Shown piece after piece: positions 60,077 to 64,000 of a DNA stretch of 64,000 nucleotides (within the stretch, counting starts at the first letter, position 1; each line of letters opens with the position of its first letter). Location of the stretch: NCBI GenBank assembly GCA_026126105.1, contig JAHCJV010000013.1, positions 1 to 64,000 on the forward strand. The letters run 5' to 3'. The notes below the pieces were generated by a model that saw only the letters and a program-made list of their open reading frames with translations, was not told the origin of the DNA and searched no databases. This DNA is from Enhydrobacter sp. (GTDB lineage: Bacteria > Pseudomonadota > Alphaproteobacteria > Reyranellales > Reyranellaceae). Made by a program: the position numbers and the translations under genes.

Positions 60077-60538
60077 TCACCTCTCGGCGAGGGCTTTGAG
60101 ATTCTGCAGACCGGCTTCGAAATCCTTGCCGATCATCTTGTCCATGTTGATGAACAGTCCCATGACGCGCGACATGAAGGTGACCGGACCGTACATCGCC
60201 CATGTGACAGTCGTGTTCTGGCCGTGAGGTTCGAACGAGAATTCGGCGACATTGTGAGCCTTGAACGGTTTCATGAACTGCAAGTCGATGCGCACTTTGG
60301 ACGGCGGCGTGGACTCGAGGATTTCCATGCGCCCCTGGCCGACATTGCGATTGCCGTCCCACTCGTAGATCGCTCCGACGCCCGACGGCTTGCCGCTGAA
60401 CCGCCGCTTCATTGCCGGATCGCGCTTCTCGTAAGGCGACCAGGCGGACCACGCATTGAAATCGGCGATCCGAGGAAACAGCCGATCGGCCGGCGCTCGT
60501 ATGTCCACTGAGCGCTTGACCGTGAACGAAGCAGGCAT
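60077..60538 (-). CDS. SRPBCC (polyketide-cyclase/START-like) domain protein
   Basis: A 153-residue SRPBCC protein starting MPASFTVKRSVDIRAPADRLFPRIADFNAWSAWSPYEKRDPAM (key residues IxApxxxxxPxxxDFxxWxxWSP), then SGVGAIYEWDGNRNVGQGRMEI near 52-73 and TTVTWAMYGPVTFMSRVMGLF near 108-128. This subgroup resembles Polyketide_cyc2/YndB-type proteins. It is the first gene of the minus-strand cluster and lies just downstream of a perfect 16-bp palindrome. Function is probably binding or turnover of a hydrophobic ligand. Confidence 0.9.
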   Translation of the reverse strand: MPASFTVKRSVDIRAPADRLFPRIADFNAWSAWSPYEKRDPAMKRRFSGKPSGVGAIYEWDGNRNVGQGRMEILESTPPSKVRIDLQFMKPFKAHNVAEFSFEPHGQNTTVTWAMYGPVTFMSRVMGLFINMDKMIGKDFEAGLQNLKALAER

Positions 60539-60555
60539 TGGGTGTCATCCAATGG

Positions 60556-60571
60556 TTAACTCAGGAGTTAA
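60556..60571. promoter_or_regulatory. perfect 16-bp palindrome upstream of the SRPBCC/YceI cluster
   Basis: TTAACTC-AG-GAGTTAA lies 18 bases before the SRPBCC start and 59 bases before the gamma-glutamyltransferase start. TTAAC/GTTAA half-sites occur in operators of ArsR-type regulators that control SRPBCC genes. A winged-helix dimer is the likely ligand; the regulator gene is not in the window. Confidence 0.65.
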
Positions 60572-60629
60572 GCGTTAGGCCGCGGTTTCGGAACTGTCAA
60601 CCGCGCACGAAACGACTTAAGAACTTCTC

Positions 60630-62237
60630 ATGACAGAGATACGTACCGGCCGCCCGGCCACGCTCGCGCCGAACGGCATGGTGACCTCCCCGCATTCGCT
60701 GGCCAGCGCGGCCGGCGTCGACGTGTTGCGCGCCGGCGGCTCGGCCGTGGATGCCGCCGTGGCGACGAGCGCCGCGCTGTCGGTTCTCTATCCGCACATG
60801 ACCGGGATCGGCGGCGATGCCTTCTGGCTGATCCATGACGCGAAGGCAAACACGGTCCGCTACATCGACGGGGGCGGTCGCGCCGCGTCCGGCGGCACGA
60901 TCGACGCCTTCGCAAAACGCGGCCTGAGCGAAGTGCCCTATCGCGGCGTGCTGCCGGGAACGCTCACCGTCCCCGGCTCGGTCGCGAGCTGGACCGAGGC
61001 GCACGCCGCCTACGGCCGCCTGCCGCTGAAGCGCTGCCTGGACAGCGCGATCGGCTATGCGCGGGACGGCTTCCCGGTAACGGCGCGGCTTGCCTCCTGG
61101 CGCAACATCACGCGCCCCGAGCTGGAGAAGAGCCCGGAAGCCGCGGCAATCTTCCTCCCGGACGGCCCGGTGCTGAAGAACCCGAACCTGGCGCGCACGC
61201 TCGAGGCGATCGCCAGCGACGGCTGGTACGGCTTCTACGACGGCGAGGTGGCGAAAGAGCTGGTCCGCTGGTCACGGGCCAACGACGGCTTCTTCACCGC
61301 CGAGGACCTCGCGGCGCAGCAGGCGCGCTGGGGCGAGCCGATCGTCGGTACCTATCGTGGCGTGACGATCTACGAGACGCCGCCGCCGACGCAGGGATTC
61401 GCGGTGCTGGAGATGCTGAACCTGCTCGAGCCGCTCGACTTGCGCCACAAGCCGTTCCTCGGCCCCGACTACGTGCATCTCCTGGTCCAGGCCAAGCAGA
61501 TCGCCTATCACGACCGCGACCATCACGTCGCCGATCCGCGATTCGCGGACGTGCCGATCGAGCGCCTGATCTCGAAATCCTACGCCGACGGGCGCCGGAC
61601 CCTCATGGACCCGGCGCGCGCGCTGCCGTGGGACAAGGTCCCGTCCTATGGCTCGCTGGCCGGCGACACGGTCTACATCGCCGCCGTCGACAAGGAGGGC
61701 AACGCAGTCTCGCTCATCCATTCGCTGTACGGCCTGTTCGGCGCCGCGGTCGTCGCCGGGAACACAGGCGTGGTCCTGCAGAACCGCTCGTCCTATTTCT
61801 CGCTCGATCCGAAGAGCCCGAACAAGGTCGAGCCCGGCAAGACGCCGCTGCACACGCTGATCGCCTCGCTGGCCTTCCGCGACGACAAGTTCTGGGCCGC
61901 GGTCGGCTGCATGGGCGCCGACGGCCAGCCGCAGATCCACCTGCAGACCTACATCGCCATGATCGACCATGGCCGCGATATCCAGGAGGCGCTCGAGACG
62001 CCGCGCTTCCTGTCCGGCCGCTTCGGCCTGCTCGAAGCACGCGACACGCTGCACATGGAAGCACGCTTTCCGCCCGGCACGATTGACGCGCTCGCGCAGC
62101 GCGGCCATCTGGTCAACCGCTGGGGCGACTGGAACGAAACCGCCGGCCACGCCCACGGCATCACCATCGACCCGTCGAGCGGTCTGCGGATCGGCGGCTC
62201 CGACCCTCGCAGCGACGGAGCGGCGATCGGGTACTAG
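60630..62237 (+). CDS. gamma-glutamyltransferase family protein
   Basis: A 535-residue Ntn-hydrolase precursor. N-terminal features are GMVTSPHSLASAAGVDVLRAGGSAVDAAVATS near 14-45 and GIGGDAFWLIHD near 60-71. The autoprocessing nucleophile is T347, in GDTVYIAAVDKEGNAVSLI (DTxxxxxxDxxGNxxS). C-terminal signatures are GKTPLHTLIASLAF and the AVGCMGADGQPQIHLQTYIAMID region. It has no signal peptide, unlike E. coli GGT, so it is probably cytoplasmic, as in the cephalosporin-acylase-like or HpxW-like subgroup. It could hydrolyse glutathione or act on an oxamate or gamma-glutamyl intermediate. Confidence 0.92.
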   Translation: MTEIRTGRPATLAPNGMVTSPHSLASAAGVDVLRAGGSAVDAAVATSAALSVLYPHMTGIGGDAFWLIHDAKANTVRYIDGGGRAASGGTIDAFAKRGLSEVPYRGVLPGTLTVPGSVASWTEAHAAYGRLPLKRCLDSAIGYARDGFPVTARLASWRNITRPELEKSPEAAAIFLPDGPVLKNPNLARTLEAIASDGWYGFYDGEVAKELVRWSRANDGFFTAEDLAAQQARWGEPIVGTYRGVTIYETPPPTQGFAVLEMLNLLEPLDLRHKPFLGPDYVHLLVQAKQIAYHDRDHHVADPRFADVPIERLISKSYADGRRTLMDPARALPWDKVPSYGSLAGDTVYIAAVDKEGNAVSLIHSLYGLFGAAVVAGNTGVVLQNRSSYFSLDPKSPNKVEPGKTPLHTLIASLAFRDDKFWAAVGCMGADGQPQIHLQTYIAMIDHGRDIQEALETPRFLSGRFGLLEARDTLHMEARFPPGTIDALAQRGHLVNRWGDWNETAGHAHGITIDPSSGLRIGGSDPRSDGAAIGY

Positions 62238-62375
62238 GAGGGCTCCGCCGGTCTGAACAATGAGGCTGAGCGAACTCGCACATGTAAACGGACGCTATTC
62301 GTTAGCCTTGGCAACTGAGCGGACGAACTGTTGACAGGAGCGGTCGACGTCGAATCTATAGGGATGGGAGGCGCG

Positions 62376-63068
62376 ATGAGCGAGTTGATCGGTTTGGGGC
62401 TTTACACGCCTGCGGAGGCTGGCCGCCTCCTGCACGTTCCTGCCTCGAAGATATCGCGCTGGCTTCGAGGTCACCAAATTGGAGGCCTGCAGTACGATGC
62501 GCTGTGGACGCCTCAAGTCAATCTGGACGACGGACGGGTATATTTGGGCTTTCGCGATCTCATGGAGGTGAGAATCGCGAATGAGTTCATCGGCCTCGGC
62601 GTATCCCCGCAGCGAGTCCGTGCGGCAATAAGACTTGCAAGCGAGATCATGGGGGAAAACCGTCCGCTATCGACCGCGCGCTTCCTCACCGACGGCAGAG
62701 ACATATTCTTCCAGGTCGTTGAAACAGACGAACACGGCAATCAGCGAGAGCGACTGCTCAATTTGTTCCGGCGGCAATATGAATTTCGCCAGATTATCGA
62801 ACCGTTGTTGAAGACGGTGGAGTTCGACGAGCAAGGCATTCCCTCGTTGTGGTGGCCGCTTGGACGGCGAGCGAATGTGGTCGTCGATCCCGCGCGGTCG
62901 TTTGGTCAGCCTATAGATGCTGCTTCGAGCGTCCCTACTGCGATCCTAGCTATGGCTGGCCGCCGCGAAGGTATTGCCGCAGCCGCCCGCGCGTTTGACG
63001 TGTCTTCAGCCTCGGTTCGCCAAGCGATTCGGTTCGAGGCAACAATGGAGAAGCAGGCGGCGGCGTGA
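62376..63068 (+). CDS. DUF433-type antitoxin with N-terminal helix-turn-helix
   Basis: A 230-residue protein. An N-terminal MerR-like HTH (LYTPAEAGRLLHVPASKISRWLRG, near 9-32) is followed by a linker with YLGFRDLMEVRIANEFIGLGVSPQRVRAAI near 57-86. The C-terminal DUF433 domain runs about 168-225 (VDPARSFGQPIDAASSVPTAIL..., EGIAAAARAFDVSSASVRQAI). Such proteins form antitoxin partners of PIN-like toxins. ATG 62376 follows GGGAGG; the frame is open back to a TTG at 62331. It overlaps the next gene by 4 bases (GTGA). Base composition here is visibly less GC-rich than the neighbours, suggesting transfer. Confidence 0.82.
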   Translation: MSELIGLGLYTPAEAGRLLHVPASKISRWLRGHQIGGLQYDALWTPQVNLDDGRVYLGFRDLMEVRIANEFIGLGVSPQRVRAAIRLASEIMGENRPLSTARFLTDGRDIFFQVVETDEHGNQRERLLNLFRRQYEFRQIIEPLLKTVEFDEQGIPSLWWPLGRRANVVVDPARSFGQPIDAASSVPTAILAMAGRREGIAAAARAFDVSSASVRQAIRFEATMEKQAAA

Positions 63069-63484
63069 ACGTCTTCTTCGACAACTGCACGTCACCCGTC
63101 TTCGCTGCGACCCTCGATGGGTTCATCCGTGCGTTCGGTCATCGCGCTTACCACATTAAGGACGTGCCCGGGCTGAGGAATGGACGTCACGCCACCGATC
63201 TCGAATGGATCAGCCATCTGCAAACCGACAATGTCTCGTGGATTTTTATCTCTGGTGACGGACGCATATTGAAGAATCGGGCAGAACGTACGGCGCTACG
63301 CTCGGCAGCTTTGCACGGCTTCGTATTGGCTCGAGCTTACCAGCGATCACCGCTAAATCAGGTAGCAGCAACCCTTGTCTGGAAATGGCCTGAGATCGAC
63401 GCAGTGATTAAGCTGGTAGCCGCTCCATCCATGCATGAAATCCCAATCGGCAAAGCGAGCAAATTGCGCGCATTGCCGTTGTAG
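63065..63484 (+). CDS. PIN-like domain toxin (VapC45-like)
   Basis: A 139-residue protein starting with GTG in a 4-base overlap with the antitoxin gene. It has the PIN-like pattern: MNVFFDNCTSPVFAATL (acidic D6 followed by N7 in place of the usual DxN), DLEWISHLQTDN near 45-56, and the motif SGDGRILKNRAERTAL near 63-78 with the second acidic residue D65. Such proteins are predicted ribonucleases that act as toxins or tRNA-cleaving enzymes. The missing strict VapC D-E-D-D arrangement means activity should be checked. Lower GC content matches the antitoxin gene. Confidence 0.8.
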   Translation: MNVFFDNCTSPVFAATLDGFIRAFGHRAYHIKDVPGLRNGRHATDLEWISHLQTDNVSWIFISGDGRILKNRAERTALRSAALHGFVLARAYQRSPLNQVAATLVWKWPEIDAVIKLVAAPSMHEIPIGKASKLRALPL

Positions 63485-63486
63485 CC

Positions 63487-63500
63487 GGCGAGCACTCGCC
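63487..63500. terminator. short hairpin after the toxin gene
   Basis: GGCGAG (63487-63492) and CTCGCC (63495-63500) form a perfect 6-bp stem with a CA loop, 3 bases past the toxin stop and 33 bases past the end of the convergent monooxygenase gene. The stem is short and has no T-run. Confidence 0.35.
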
Positions 63501-63532
63501 TGCCGAGCATGGGCACCAGATGTCTCCGGTGG

Positions 63533-64000
63533 CTAGGCAAGCGAGAAGCCCTCGTACCCCTTTGCCACGACCGCCTCGCAGCGCTCGATATAGGCCGGCA
63601 GGCCGCCGATATAGGGCATGAACACCCGCGGCTTGCCCGGGATGTTGGCGCCGACGTACCAGGAGCTGCAGGTCGAGCGCAGGGTGATGTTGGCGACCGA
63701 GCCGACATGGACGTTCCAGGCGTCCTGCGCCTCCGGCTCGGGCTCGATCACGGCGACGCCCTTCTCGTGCAGCGCCTCCAGGCAGTCGGCGATCCAGTCG
63801 ACATGCTGCTCAATCGACGGCAGCATGTTGGTCAGGACCGACGGGCTGCCCGGTCCGGTGATGGTGAACAGATTGGGGAAGCCGACGACCGTCAGGCCGA
63901 GATAGGTCTTCGGTCCCTCGCCCCATGCCTCCTTGAGCGAGACGCCGCCGCGGCCGCGGATGTCGACCTTCAGCAGCGCGCCGGTCATGGCATCGAAGCC
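63533..64000 (-). CDS. Baeyer-Villiger-type flavin monooxygenase, C-terminal part (5' end cut by window edge)
   Basis: Only the last 155 or so residues are inside the window. They match the C-terminus of cyclohexanone-monooxygenase-like FAD/NADPH enzymes: GFDAMTGALLKVDIRGRGG at the edge, KTYLGLTVVGFPNLFTITGP, SPSVLTNMLPSIEQHVDWI, TCSSWYVGANIPGKPRVFMPYIGG and a final YEGF segment. The two Rossmann motifs and the BVMO fingerprint lie beyond the edge. The enzyme would oxidise ketones to esters or lactones. It is convergent with the toxin gene. Confidence 0.88.
   Translation of the reverse strand, partial: GFDAMTGALLKVDIRGRGGVSLKEAWGEGPKTYLGLTVVGFPNLFTITGPGSPSVLTNMLPSIEQHVDWIADCLEALHEKGVAVIEPEPEAQDAWNVHVGSVANITLRSTCSSWYVGANIPGKPRVFMPYIGGLPAYIERCEAVVAKGYEGFSLA

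Overview
The window is GC-rich, tightly packed bacterial chromosome of alphaproteobacterial character. It carries a RegB/RegA (PrrB/PrrA, ActS/ActR) redox two-component pair, many short-gap or ATGA-overlapping operons, Tat-type leader peptides on binding proteins, and a catabolic and importer gene load typical of free-living soil or freshwater Alphaproteobacteria. A Reyranella-like or other Rhodospirillales/Hyphomicrobiales origin is plausible, but that is an inference and not shown by a marker gene. No rRNA, tRNA, CRISPR array, prophage or insertion sequence was seen.

Layout. 1-4333 (minus): pyrC, a NUDIX hydrolase, regB, regA, then a LivH-type permease running off the left edge. 4383-7093 (plus): a serine hydrolase, an alpha/beta hydrolase and a flavodiiron-like (ODP) protein. 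7101-13779: a GH5 glycosidase, a GntP-type permease, an unknown protein, an orphan TctC/Bug binding protein, an MFS exporter and a quinone-oxidoreductase-like enzyme. 13852-21755: two RutA-type flavin monooxygenases. One stands alone; the other leads an operon with a complete polyamine-type ABC importer, an SDR and an acetamidase/formamidase.

21843-28654 (minus) is an NtaA/SnaA/DszA-type monooxygenase followed by a complete Dpp-type importer, with a long palindromic element inside the operon. Then come asd (28762-29784), a DppBC permease pair without partners (29910-31759), a 2-oxoglutarate/Fe(II) oxygenase plus a complete Dpp-type importer (31896-38572), and a second partial system (DppF, DppD and a divergent binding protein plus GST, 38719-43141) that lacks permeases. 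The two partial systems are complementary.

43138-48260 (minus) is a catabolic operon: enolase-superfamily enzyme, NIPSNAP protein, large molybdenum subunit of a xanthine-dehydrogenase-family enzyme, and a 2-hydroxyacid dehydrogenase. 48296-53328 (plus) holds two small enzymes, an MsrQ-like haem membrane protein, modABC and a one-domain ModE-like regulator, so molybdate supply lies close to a molybdoenzyme. 53359-58494 holds an FMN reductase-like protein, a glutamate-synthase-like FMN/Fe-S protein, an unknown protein and a class I aminotransferase. 58504-60538 (minus) is an SRPBCC/YceI/SRPBCC/VOC cluster behind a perfect 16-bp palindrome. 60630-62237 is a gamma-glutamyltransferase. 62376-63484 is a lower-GC DUF433/PIN-like toxin-antitoxin pair. 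The right edge cuts a Baeyer-Villiger-type monooxygenase.

The window reads as a scavenging region: several ABC importers, each next to an oxygenase or hydrolase that could attack the imported compound. The most promising candidate for an undescribed system is the RutA-like/ABC importer/SDR/amidase operon at 14951-21755, together with its stand-alone RutA paralogue.
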